From positions 1,495,667-1,559,666 of the forward strand of contig NZ_CP013015.1 in assembly GCF_001577525.1 (NCBI RefSeq): a stretch of 64,000 nt of DNA, written 5' to 3'. Under the pieces are notes generated by a model. That model had not been told where the DNA came from, made no database searches, and saw only the letters and a program-made list of their open reading frames with translations. This DNA is from Candidatus Desulfofervidus auxilii. Its GTDB lineage: Bacteria; Desulfobacterota; Desulfofervidia; Desulfofervidales; Desulfofervidaceae. Every line of letters begins with the position of its first letter. Positions within the stretch are counted from its first letter, which is position 1. Of this stretch, positions 24,324 to 35,141 are shown piece after piece. The position numbers were made by a program, and so were the translations under genes.

Positions 24324-25628
24324 GTGCAATTTAATTTTATTTGCCAAATTATAAATATTTGTTTTGATTTTTGGGGAATTAATACCCAATAGTTTTTTAT
24401 CCTCCATAATAATTTTGCCGTTTATAATCACTGTCTCTATATCTGTTCCATGCACTGCATAAACTAGGTGTGAATAAGGATTATAAAATGGAAAAAGATG
24501 GGGTTGTTTAAAATTTATAATAATTAGATCAGCAAAATTCCCTTTTTTAAGCACTCCTATATTTAAAGAGAACATTTGAGCAGGATAAACAGTGGCCATT
24601 TTTAAAACAGTTTTAGCAGGCATAATAGTAGGGTCAAGTGAAAACCCTTTATGTATCTTGGCACAAGTATTCATCTCTTGAAATAAATCTAAATTATTGT
24701 TACTGGCACATCCATCGGTACCCAAAGCTACTAAAATATTTTTATCAAGTAATTCAGGTACTGGTGAAAGTCCACTAGCCAATTTTAGATTGCTTTCAGG
24801 ACAGTGAACTACCTTTACTCCTGTATCTCTAATAATATTTACTTCTTCTCTAGTAAGCCAGTTGGCATGAACTATAATAGTCTTTTGGTCTAAGATGCCC
24901 AAATGGTAAAGATAAGTTAGAGGTGTGAAGCCATGTATTTTTTTAATTTCTTCCACTTCCCATTTTGTCTCAGCTACATGGATAAAGAAAAAAGTCTGGT
25001 AATCATCAGCCAGCTTCTTAGCAAACTTAAGGGTTTTATCAGAACAGGTATAAGGGGCATGGGCAAAAACTGCAGGGATAATTAATTCTGAAACACTTTG
25101 CCATTTTTTTAAAAATTGCTCTGCATGCAAGATGTTCTTTTTAGGGTCAAGCACACTAGGAGCGGGAAAGTCTATTATCCCTTGAGCCAAAATAGCCCTT
25201 ATACCTAAATCTAAACAGGCCTTCACTGCTCCATCCTCACAAAAATAGCCATCAGCAAAACAGGTAGTGCCACTTCTTATCATCTCCCAGCCTGCTAAAA
25301 GTGTACCCCAATAGGTAAATTCTTCATTAACAAATGCCTTTTCTATAGGAAAAATATAAGTATCTAACCATTTATCTAATGGTAAATCATCAGCCAAGCC
25401 CCGAAAAAGACTCATCGCAGCATGAGTATGGTTGTTAATTAGGCCTGGCATAACTAATTTATTTGAGGCCTTAATTACCTTTTTTGCTTGAGAAAACAGC
25501 TCTTTTGGTGGCTGTCCACTATTTACTTCTCTGATTTTATTACCCTTAATAAAAACATAGCCAGGATTATACCAGGTATCTCTTTCATCCAAAGTTACAA
25601 TAATACCATCATAAATGAGCGTATCCAT
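24306..25628 (-). CDS. mtaD: Amidohydrolase: 5-methylthioadenosine/S-adenosylhomocysteine deaminase-like
   Basis: 440 residues, TIM-barrel metal hydrolase. Zinc ligands and conserved stretches: NNHTHAAMSLFRGLADDLPLD (HxH), FIHVAETKWEV, IVHANWLT, HCPESNLKLASG and ALGTDGCASNN. MtaD deaminates MTA or SAH, recycling the purine or homocysteine part of SAM by-products; it also resembles other nucleoside/guanine deaminases. It ends 18 bases inside the glgP gene, tail to tail, and starts 3 bases after the sirtuin gene stops. Confidence 0.88.
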   Translation of the reverse strand: MDTLIYDGIIVTLDERDTWYNPGYVFIKGNKIREVNSGQPPKELFSQAKKVIKASNKLVMPGLINNHTHAAMSLFRGLADDLPLDKWLDTYIFPIEKAFVNEEFTYWGTLLAGWEMIRSGTTCFADGYFCEDGAVKACLDLGIRAILAQGIIDFPAPSVLDPKKNILHAEQFLKKWQSVSELIIPAVFAHAPYTCSDKTLKFAKKLADDYQTFFFIHVAETKWEVEEIKKIHGFTPLTYLYHLGILDQKTIIVHANWLTREEVNIIRDTGVKVVHCPESNLKLASGLSPVPELLDKNILVALGTDGCASNNNLDLFQEMNTCAKIHKGFSLDPTIMPAKTVLKMATVYPAQMFSLNIGVLKKGNFADLIIINFKQPHLFPFYNPYSHLVYAVHGTDIETVIINGKIIMEDKKLLGINSPKIKTNIYNLANKIKLHLSPNH

Positions 25629-25631
25629 TGT

Positions 25632-26357
25632 TTATTCTCTAAAGCTTTTTACCAACTGAGGTAGAACTTCTCCTGCTTTTCCTAGAAGCGTGATGTCTGC
25701 TATTTCTGATGCCTCAGTTTTTTCTATATTTATCTCTATAATCAAGGCCCCCTTTTCTTTAGCTAGCCAGATAAGAGAAGCGGCAGGTTGAACTACGGCC
25801 GAAGTGCCTATTACTAATAGAACCTCAGTATTTTCTATAGCTTCAATGGCTTTATCTAATACCTCTGGGTCTAAAGCCTCCCCAAACCAAACCACGTTTG
25901 GACGTAATAAGCTGCTACATTTAGGACAGGTAGGTAGAGAAGGTAATGGTATACTCCTATCTTGGGCCAAATACTCACAGGTGGTGCATTTCACCCACCA
26001 GATGTTTCCATGTAACTCCACCATGTTTTTATTTCCTGCCTGCTGGTGAAGACCATCTACATTTTGGGTAATGAGTAAAAAATCAGGGATAATTTTTTCT
26101 AAATCTACCAAGGCTTTATGAGCAGGATTAGGTTTAACTTTAGCTATAACTTCTCGTCTCCAATTATAAAATTTCCACACCAGCTCGGGATTGCGCTGAA
26201 ACGCTTCTGGAGTGGCTAACTCCATCACATTATATTTACCCCATAACCCATTTGCTCCCCTAAAAGTAGGCACCCCACTTTCCGCTGAAATGCCTGCTCC
26301 GGTGAGCACCCTCAAACGACGACAATGTAAGATAGCTTCTCTTGCTTTTTTAATCAT
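25632..26357 (-). CDS. cobB: NAD-dependent protein deacylase (sirtuin)
   Basis: 241 residues from ATG 26357; a TTG two codons upstream is less likely. It removes acyl groups from protein lysines using NAD. Motifs: GAGISAESGVPTFRG, TQNVDGLHQQAG, the catalytic His in ELHGNIW, a zinc ribbon with CTTC and CPKC, and VIGTSAVVQPAASL and EINIEKTEAS. The Tyr/Arg pair diagnostic of desuccinylases (about YNWRREV) suggests class III activity. TATAAT (26374..26369) lies 11 bases before ATG with no ribosome site, so the transcript may be leaderless. Confidence 0.93.
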   Translation of the reverse strand: MIKKAREAILHCRRLRVLTGAGISAESGVPTFRGANGLWGKYNVMELATPEAFQRNPELVWKFYNWRREVIAKVKPNPAHKALVDLEKIIPDFLLITQNVDGLHQQAGNKNMVELHGNIWWVKCTTCEYLAQDRSIPLPSLPTCPKCSSLLRPNVVWFGEALDPEVLDKAIEAIENTEVLLVIGTSAVVQPAASLIWLAKEKGALIIEINIEKTEASEIADITLLGKAGEVLPQLVKSFRE

Positions 26358-26418
26358 AAGCAAAATTTATTATATTTTATTAAATTTGCAATGATACAAT
26401 AGAGACCCTTATCTTGAA

Positions 26419-26570
26419 TATTCCCCAGAATTTAGGCGTTAATCTTTAAAAGCATCCCTGTCTACCCTGCCCAACGGCAGGCGGGCCTGCCCGACGGCAG
26501 GTGGGTGGATTTTCTTTTAAAGTTATTACGGTTTTGAGGAGCTTACCTTTTTTGGTATCAGGAAGTTTTT
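26419..26570 (+). repeat. Composite GC-palindrome repeat, copy a
   Basis: The left module (26419-26460, ATTCCCCAGAATTTAGGCG then TTAATCTTTAAAAGCATCC) is followed by a GC-rich core of tandem palindromic units (26461-26508, including CCTGCCCGACGGCAGG) and a right module (26512-26566, TTTAAAGTTATTACGG then TTTTGAGGAGCTTACC). The same order is seen at 50468 and 56709. A minus-strand reading frame across it is an artefact of the repeat. Confidence 0.85.
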
Positions 26571-26603
26571 CTAAATAAGGATTTTTGTATCCCATAGGGC
26601 AGG

Positions 26604-26633
26604 TTGACAAAACTAAGTTGATTGACATATTAT
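26604..26633 (+). promoter_or_regulatory. Candidate promoter of the YbhB-family gene
   Basis: TTGACA (26604-26609), an 18-base spacer and TATTAT (26628-26633). It gives a leader of about 70 bases before ATG 26710. A second TTGACA at 26622 lacks a good -10 partner. Confidence 0.4.
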
Positions 26634-26709
26634 AGCTTTAACATTGATGCGTGGATGCTACAAATTGAATTTTTCAATTAGCTAACGATTAGGTAATAAG
26701 GGGAAAATT

Positions 26710-27168
26710 ATGGAAATAAAACTTGAAAGCACAGCATTTAAGGAAGGTGGTATGATACCCAAGAAATATACCTGCGATGGGAAAGATATATCTCCTCCTC
26801 TATCATGGGGAACTGTACCAGAAGGAACACAAAGCCTGGCTCTCATTTGTGATGACCCAGATGCTCCCATGGGAACATGGGTGCACTGGGTGATATTTGA
26901 CATTCCCCCTCATATTACCGAATTCCCTGAAGGGATACCTCCTAAAAAAATATTAGAGAATGGAATAAAGCAAGGTAAGAATGACTTTGGTAAAATTGGC
27001 TATGGTGGTCCATGTCCACCTGGAGGTACTCATAGATATTACTTTAAATTATATGCCTTAAATAAAAAACTTACCCTTGAACCCGGAGCGACCAAAGATG
27101 AGCTGTTAGCGGCTATGAAGGAATGTATATTGGCGCAGGGTCAACTTATGGGGAAATATAAAAGATAA
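26710..27168 (+). CDS. YbhB/YbcL family (PEBP-like) protein
   Basis: 152 residues, the normal length. It is the bacterial relative of the Raf kinase inhibitor/phosphatidylethanolamine-binding proteins. Seen: IPKKYTCDGKDISPPLSWG, DPDAPMGTWVHWVIFDIP (the DPDxP ligand-site motif), GYGGPCPPGGTHRYYFKLYAL and the C-terminal helix. AGGGGAAAA precedes ATG. The biochemical role of the bacterial proteins is not established. No signal peptide is seen, so it is cytoplasmic. Confidence 0.93.
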   Translation: MEIKLESTAFKEGGMIPKKYTCDGKDISPPLSWGTVPEGTQSLALICDDPDAPMGTWVHWVIFDIPPHITEFPEGIPPKKILENGIKQGKNDFGKIGYGGPCPPGGTHRYYFKLYALNKKLTLEPGATKDELLAAMKECILAQGQLMGKYKR

Positions 27169-27195
27169 AATAAAGAATGAATTAAGACTCTTAAA

Positions 27196-27747
27196 ATGGA
27201 CAGAAAAACGGCTTTTTCTGAATTGAAAAAACGGGTGAAGAATAAAAATCTTATAAAACACATGCTGGCTACTGAGGCAGTAATGGCGGCTTTGGCAGAA
27301 AGACTTGGAGAAAATAAAGAAAGCTGGATGCTAGCTGGTCTTTTACACGATATTGATTATGAGGAAACAAAAAACCAGCCTGAAAGGCATGGTTTACGAG
27401 GAGCAGAAATATTGGAAGAGATGGGCTTACCCCAAGAAGTGGTTTATGCAGTAAAAGCACACAATCCCATACATAATTTGTTAAGAAATAGTAATTTAGA
27501 TAAGGCACTTTATGCCGTAGATCCCCTGACGGGTCTTATTGTTGCTTGTGCACTGATAATTCCAGAAAAGAGACTATCTAAGATAGATAGCGAGTTTGTG
27601 CTTAGAAGATTTAAAGAAAGAGGATTCGCTGCCGGAGCTAATAGAGAACAGATTAACACCTGTTCTGAATTTGGCCTTTCACTTGAAGAATTTGTAGATA
27701 TTGCTCTTAAGGCCATGCAAAATATCGCGGGTGAATTGGGACTTTGA
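27196..27747 (+). CDS. HD-domain (HDIG) metal-dependent phosphohydrolase-like protein
   Basis: 183 residues. The HD domain covers nearly the whole chain: H20 (IKHMLATEA), AGLLHDIDYE (HD near 49-50), ERHGLRGAEIL, VVYAVKAHNP, and a second conserved Asp near DPLTGLIVA. The TDPLTGL-like sequence is typical of the phosphohydrolase type that is often annotated HDIG. The substrate is unknown. It follows the YbhB gene after 27 bases and is probably cotranscribed. Confidence 0.88.
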   Translation: MDRKTAFSELKKRVKNKNLIKHMLATEAVMAALAERLGENKESWMLAGLLHDIDYEETKNQPERHGLRGAEILEEMGLPQEVVYAVKAHNPIHNLLRNSNLDKALYAVDPLTGLIVACALIIPEKRLSKIDSEFVLRRFKERGFAAGANREQINTCSEFGLSLEEFVDIALKAMQNIAGELGL

Positions 27748-27778
27748 TTTTTAGGATACAGAAATACCTTTAAAAACA

Positions 27779-27855
27779 TGGTCGGGACGACAGGATTTGA
27801 ACCTGCGACCCCAGCGTCCCGAACGCTGTGCTCTTCCAGGCTGAGCTACGTCCCG
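27779..27855 (-). tRNA. tRNA-Pro (CGG), CCA encoded
   Basis: On the minus strand, the acceptor arms CGGGACG and CGTCCCG pair, followed by A and an encoded CCA. The anticodon stem CAGCG/CGCTG holds the loop TTCGGGA with anticodon CGG. The T-arm has GGTTCGAATCC. It lies tail to tail with the HD gene. Confidence 0.95.
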
Positions 27856-27885
27856 ATAATTTATTTTTATCTGATTTTTGAATAT

Positions 27886-27914
27886 TTGACAAGGTATTTG
27901 GGGTTTGCTATATT
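27886..27914 (+). promoter_or_regulatory. Promoter of the response-regulator gene, abutting the start codon
   Basis: TTGACA (27886-27891), exactly 17 bases, TATATT (27909-27914), then ten bases to ATG 27925. Transcription should start within about three bases of the ATG; the short gap ATTCCTTCC-AAAA contains no Shine-Dalgarno sequence. Confidence 0.7.
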
Positions 27915-27924
27915 CCTTCCAAAA

Positions 27925-28569
27925 ATGAAGGTCCTTCTTATCGAAGACGATCTTGGTTTAGGAGAAAGTCTTAAGGAATATTTAGAAATAAATGGTATTC
28001 AAGTAAAATGGCTTAGTGATGACCGAGAGGTGGAGGTTGTTTTCCTCACCCAAAGTTTTGATGTTATTATTTTGGACCTTATTCTTAAATATCAAAAGGG
28101 AGAAGATATTTTAAAAAAACTCAGGACAAAGGGAATAAACACTCCAATTTTAATCCTCACTGCTAAAAAGGAATTGAGAAGCAAAGAAATCTGTTTTGAA
28201 AGGGGTGCTGATGATTATTTGGTTAAACCTTTTTCACCTAAAGAATTATTATTAAGACTTAAGGCCTTAACCCGAAGGGAACACAGAGAACAAGTTATTT
28301 CTATAGAGAATTTAAAAATAGATTTAGAAAAAGAAACCATATATCAAGAAGATAAGGAAATCAAACTTTCTCCTAAAGCGTGGCAACTTCTGTCCCTTTT
28401 TATTAAGCACCAAGGCAAGATAGTAAGTAAGACACAAATTTTAAACTATATTTGGGGAGATCAACCAGTAGGCGAAGAGATTATCCGAACATATGTAAAA
28501 GAATTAAGAAAGATATTACCAGAAAATACCCTAGAAACTTATAAGGGTAGGGGATATCGATTAAAATAA
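27925..28569 (+). CDS. OmpR/PhoB-family response regulator
   Basis: 214 residues from ATG 27925; an earlier in-frame start lies inside tRNA-Pro and is rejected. The receiver domain has the acidic pair in LLIEDD, phospho-Asp D51 (DVIILDLIL), the Thr/Ser of LILTAKK and LVKPFSP with the conserved Lys. The C-terminal winged helix (KAWQLLSLFIKHQGKIVSKTQILNYIWG...RTYVKELRKIL...KGRGYRLK) binds DNA. It is followed directly by its kinase. Target genes are unknown. Confidence 0.95.
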   Translation: MKVLLIEDDLGLGESLKEYLEINGIQVKWLSDDREVEVVFLTQSFDVIILDLILKYQKGEDILKKLRTKGINTPILILTAKKELRSKEICFERGADDYLVKPFSPKELLLRLKALTRREHREQVISIENLKIDLEKETIYQEDKEIKLSPKAWQLLSLFIKHQGKIVSKTQILNYIWGDQPVGEEIIRTYVKELRKILPENTLETYKGRGYRLK

Positions 28570-29567
28570 AATTTGAGTATAAGACCTTATTAGTTTTTTT
28601 CCTCTTAATTTCAGTGGGTATTTCTATTCTCAATGTCATAGCTATTTCCTTCTATAGGTTTTCTTTAAAGGAAAATTACTATCAGAGAGCAGAAATAGAA
28701 TTGAAAATGGCTCGATACCAAAAAAATTATAATTTGCCTTCTTATATCAAGGTTTCAAAAAAACCTCTTTTAGACAAAGAGTTAGAGCTCCTTCCCCAGA
28801 CTCTGAATGGAAAATTTGTCTATCTAGATTGGGGTCCTGGTTATAAGGAAGTTAAGGACCTTGCCACTAATCTTTTTCTGTGGGAAACAGCCTTAGTATT
28901 ATCCCTCACTTTTCTGTTTTATAAAATTTTATGGATACATCTGAAAGAGAGGGAAGAAAATAGGGTTTTTTTGGAAATGATTCTCCTTACCCTTTCCCAT
29001 AAACTGGGTAATTTTTTGGCAACTCAACGATTAAATATAGAAATCCTTAAAGAAACTCCCAGCTCTGCTGCTTTAAATAGATTAGAAAAGGGCTATATGT
29101 TTATTGAAAAGGAATTTAATCATACTTTAAATATTATTAAAAATTTTAAAGCTGGTTCCAGAGAAGACGAAAAGATTAATTTAAAATTTATTATAGAATC
29201 TATCTTGGTTGAATTTGAAGATGCACTAAAAGACAAAAAATTAAATTCAGATGTGATAGATGTGATTATGACTGGATGTAAAACTGATATAGAAATGATT
29301 TTTTACTTAATCATTGAAAATGCTGTTAAATATGCAAAAAGAGAAATTTCTATCCAGCTTAAAAAAGAAAACAATTTTGTTTCATGCTTTATTAAAAACG
29401 ATATTGATCCTCTCATACCAAAAGGAAGCGGAATTGGTCTTGCTTTAGTACGTCAACTTACTCAAAAGCACAAAATAGGATTCAACCATAGAGAAGAAAA
29501 TGGATACTTTATAGTAAATTTTAGTCTCCCGTTGAAAACCAAGCAAATCAGGTTATTTTGCCTCTAA
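28560..29567 (+). CDS. Membrane histidine kinase, probable ATT start
   Basis: About 335 residues if started at ATT 28560. The only standard start, GTG 28614, would cut the first membrane helix in half (KTLLVFFLLISVGISILNVIAI). AGGGG (28549-28553) lies six bases before ATT, and an in-frame TAG at 28548 rules out starts further upstream. Two membrane helices (second near LFLWETALVLSLTFLFY) flank a short periplasmic loop. H-box SHKLGNFLATQRLNIE, N-box ENAVKYAK and G-box GSGIGLALV follow. It partners the response regulator, with a 10-base overlap. Confidence 0.85.
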   Translation: MKIKFEYKTLLVFFLLISVGISILNVIAISFYRFSLKENYYQRAEIELKMARYQKNYNLPSYIKVSKKPLLDKELELLPQTLNGKFVYLDWGPGYKEVKDLATNLFLWETALVLSLTFLFYKILWIHLKEREENRVFLEMILLTLSHKLGNFLATQRLNIEILKETPSSAALNRLEKGYMFIEKEFNHTLNIIKNFKAGSREDEKINLKFIIESILVEFEDALKDKKLNSDVIDVIMTGCKTDIEMIFYLIIENAVKYAKREISIQLKKENNFVSCFIKNDIDPLIPKGSGIGLALVRQLTQKHKIGFNHREENGYFIVNFSLPLKTKQIRLFCL

Positions 29568-29793
29568 CCTGTTGCCGCTATTTTTCAGAACAATTAAGGT
29601 GGTAATAAAAATGCTTATTATGGAAGTTTGATTTATAGACTAAAAAACAAATGGGGCACCTGGTTAGATTTGTAGTTATCTCAGCGGGTGAAAAAAGTCT
29701 TCATCTGGCATTTTGAGGCTTATATAATTTAAATTTACTCTTGACTTTCCCAAATTACCAGATATATACCTCTTTTTAGGGAATGCAACTGCC

Positions 29794-30120
29794 TCAATCT
29801 GTGACGCTGTGTTCTTGAATTATGTTTTTCAGGGTCTCTATTCGTTTAGAATGTAAATAATATCTCCCTGGCTGATTTGAGTCTACTCCAGCATCTTGGA
29901 CAATTACTGTTTCTATCAGTTGTTTCAAAAGTTGTTTGCCCTTTTCTGTCAGATTGAGTTGCGATTCAATGAGAACTCCTTCTACTGGTCGCATTTCTTG
30001 CTTTTCAATAAAGGAAAGTGTTTTATCTTCAAGCTCTACTGGCAATGGTCCCAATTTTCGCATCACCAAAATTGTTCTATCTTCATCTACAAATATATAA
30101 GCATCATTAAAATCAAGCAT
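29794..30120 (-). CDS. Hypothetical protein (108 residues)
   Basis: Starts at ATG 30120 behind AAGGGGGTG; an in-frame ATG eight codons upstream precedes that ribosome site and is less likely. The sequence MLDFNDAYIFVDEDRTILVM... is acidic with helical stretches (NLTEKGKQLLKQLIETVIV, RIETLKNIIQEH). No cysteine, signal peptide or family signature is recognised. It stands alone in a repeat-rich region; the 225 bases before it (29568-29793) hold nothing recognisable. Confidence 0.5.
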   Translation of the reverse strand: MLDFNDAYIFVDEDRTILVMRKLGPLPVELEDKTLSFIEKQEMRPVEGVLIESQLNLTEKGKQLLKQLIETVIVQDAGVDSNQPGRYYLHSKRIETLKNIIQEHSVTD

Positions 30121-30215
30121 ATCACACCCCCTTACATATTTCAAAGGTATTTTCTTTTATCAGATCCATCCCTTAGTTTCTTATAACACAAAGGGAGAAA
30201 AAAGCCAGAGGATTT

Positions 30216-30360
30216 CCCAAAATCCGCGATTGATTTTTGGATAAAATCCCAACCAATTTTCTCTCAAGCCTGTCTGCCCCTGCCCGACGGCAGGCGGGCC
30301 TGCCCGACGGCCGTGTCTGCCGACAGGCAGGCAGGGAGGAGCGCAGCGAGCACTCCTTAT
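30216..30360 (+). repeat. GC-palindrome repeat with AT flank, copy b
   Basis: The AT flank AAAATCCGCGATTGATTTTT (within 30218-30258) is followed by a GC-rich core (30268-30345) with CCTGCCCGACGGCAGG, CTGCCGACAGGCAGG and GGAGGAGCGCAGCGAGC. The AT flank recurs at 41183 and, inverted, at 47713; the GGAGGAGCGCAGCGAGC piece recurs in the copy at 56749. Confidence 0.85.
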
Positions 30361-30435
30361 ATCTTTTGATGTTGGTTGTTTCACCTTTTAGGTGATAGTG
30401 ATACGTCAAGGTTAACTTTACCAACCTGTTTATAG

Positions 30436-30522
30436 CTTAGCAGATTGCTCCGTTAAGCCATCAAGACCAAGCCCTTCAGGGTGGCTTCCACCAGTCTTGA
30501 TGGCACCCCGCAATCTGCTTTT
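30436..30522 (+). other. Nested long hairpin, structured element of unknown function
   Basis: Three concentric inverted repeats. AGCAGATTGC (30438-30447) pairs with GCAATCTGCT (about 30511-30520). GCCATCAAGAC pairs with GTCTTGATGGC. The innermost AAGCC...GGCTT closes around CTTCAGGGT. The result is a near-continuous stem of about 85 bases with small internal loops, followed by TTTTTAAAAAG. It could be a structured RNA, a transposon end or a MITE-like palindrome. No second copy is seen in the window. Confidence 0.6.
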
Positions 30523-30625
30523 TAAAAAGTAGAGTTGGTTGAAAGGAAAAAAGTTTTTTTCTTTCTCGCCAACCTTAATTTTAGTAAATAGTGAGGGAGT
30601 AAGGAGTGAGTGAGACAAAAAACTT

Positions 30626-30771
30626 ATTTGGCTATTTCATTCCCTCACTATTTCACTACTCACTGATTTAATGTTTTGGCATTTGGATTTTGAAATTTGG
30701 ATTTTTTAGACCATATTTAAACGTTTGTTCTTTTTGTTAAATTACTTATGGCCTGACTTTGACATAGTCCT
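30626..30771. repeat. Dispersed intergenic repeat, copy 2
   Basis: Same order of words as 482-632 (GGCTATTTCAT, CACTATTTCACTACTCAC, CATTTGGATTT, TTACTTATGGCCTGACTTTG) without the extra CATTTGGATTT repeats. It sits about 160 bases upstream of dnaN. Confidence 0.7.
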
Positions 30772-30902
30772 AGTTACCCTATCAAAACTGTTGAAACTTT
30801 GTGGAAAATTTGTTAGATTAAAGAGTGGTTTTTTCGAGAAGAAAAACAGGTTTTAAACAAAAGAACTGAGTTTTATTATTACTATTATTCTTATAGAAAT
30901 AG

Positions 30903-30908
30903 TATAAT
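30903..30908 (+). promoter_or_regulatory. -10 box of dnaN
   Basis: TATAAT at 30903-30908, 23 bases before ATG 30932, with GTGGAG as ribosome site in between. No convincing -35 is seen (TTACTA at 30879). Confidence 0.45.
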
Positions 30909-30931
30909 AAAAAAAGTGGAGTGAATAAATA

Positions 30932-34487
<3,556 letters not shown>

Positions 34488-34607
34488 GAGAAGCATTTCT
34501 TTTTGAAATTACAATCATCCAAGAAGGCACGGCCAATTGTTTTATTAATGGCTGAATGATACTTTTAGGGTAATCAAAAAGGACACGGATTATATCCACT
34601 GATTTTT

Positions 34608-35141
34608 TTATTTTTTCCTCAAAAACTCAAATTTTTTTCGGCAATTTTTGCAAAAGGAGGCAGATTTTACATCGGTATCTTCGATACTATTGGAAAAATG
34701 CATTACACAATGGGGATCCGGGCAATGGTCAAGACCATAAAGATGACCCAATTCATGGACTGCCTCTTTAAGAGAGCGCTGTTTAAAGAGGGTTTTATCT
34801 TCTGGAAGCCCATAAAAATTCTGATGGAGGCGGGCTAGGGCAATTACCGCTACTCCAGCATAAATAGCCGCCTCACCAAAGATAAAGTTCAAACCAGAGG
34901 TATATAGGTCTTTGTCCGTAATGCCCAATATAAACTCATTTCCTTCTTTGATAGTGAGCAACCTTTCTAAAAAAGGGCGGGAGAAATATTGTCCTCGGAT
35001 GGGATTATAGGCCTGAGGTAATGAAAGAGGAGGATGTTCATCTATAGGTAGATGGAAAATATCAGCAAGCTGTTCTTTTAAAAATGCCAATATTTCTGAA
35101 ATATCCCCTGTAAAAGGGGCCAGCACAATTTTATCAGGCAT
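34608..35141 (-). CDS. amzA: Archaemetzincin-family metalloprotease
   Basis: 177 residues. The metzincin site HELGHLYGLDH (HExxHxxGxxH) is followed by the archaemetzincin second zinc site CPDPHCVMHFSNS...CKNCRKKF (C-x4-C-x-M then C-x2-C). GITDKDLYTSGLNFIFG is the usual upstream block. These are zinc proteases of archaea, vertebrates and a few bacteria, and their bacterial role is unknown. There is no signal peptide. It overlaps gpmI by eight bases and is probably cotranscribed with it. Confidence 0.93.
   Translation of the reverse strand: MPDKIVLAPFTGDISEILAFLKEQLADIFHLPIDEHPPLSLPQAYNPIRGQYFSRPFLERLLTIKEGNEFILGITDKDLYTSGLNFIFGEAAIYAGVAVIALARLHQNFYGLPEDKTLFKQRSLKEAVHELGHLYGLDHCPDPHCVMHFSNSIEDTDVKSASFCKNCRKKFEFLRKK

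Noticed and set aside
27778-27925. Start of the response regulator inside tRNA-Pro
   Set aside because: The upstream in-frame ATG covers the tRNA gene and the strong promoter at 27886-27914; ATG 27925 gives a standard receiver domain start.
30173-30424. Reading frames across the GC-rich repeats (also 26446-26628 and 56731-56919)
   Set aside because: They exist only because the palindromes lack stop codons; they have no ribosome sites and no family signatures, and they match each other only through the repeat.
30436-30522. The nested hairpin as an IS200/IS605 end or an ordinary terminator
   Set aside because: No transposase or OMEGA-type sequence is adjacent, the stem is far longer than a terminator, and no clear U-tract follows either arm in a way that fits a neighbouring gene.
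30772-30931. Replication origin upstream of dnaN
   Set aside because: Only one weak DnaA-box-like word (TGTGGAAAA) was found, dnaA is absent and there is no cluster of boxes or obvious unwinding element that goes beyond the general AT richness.
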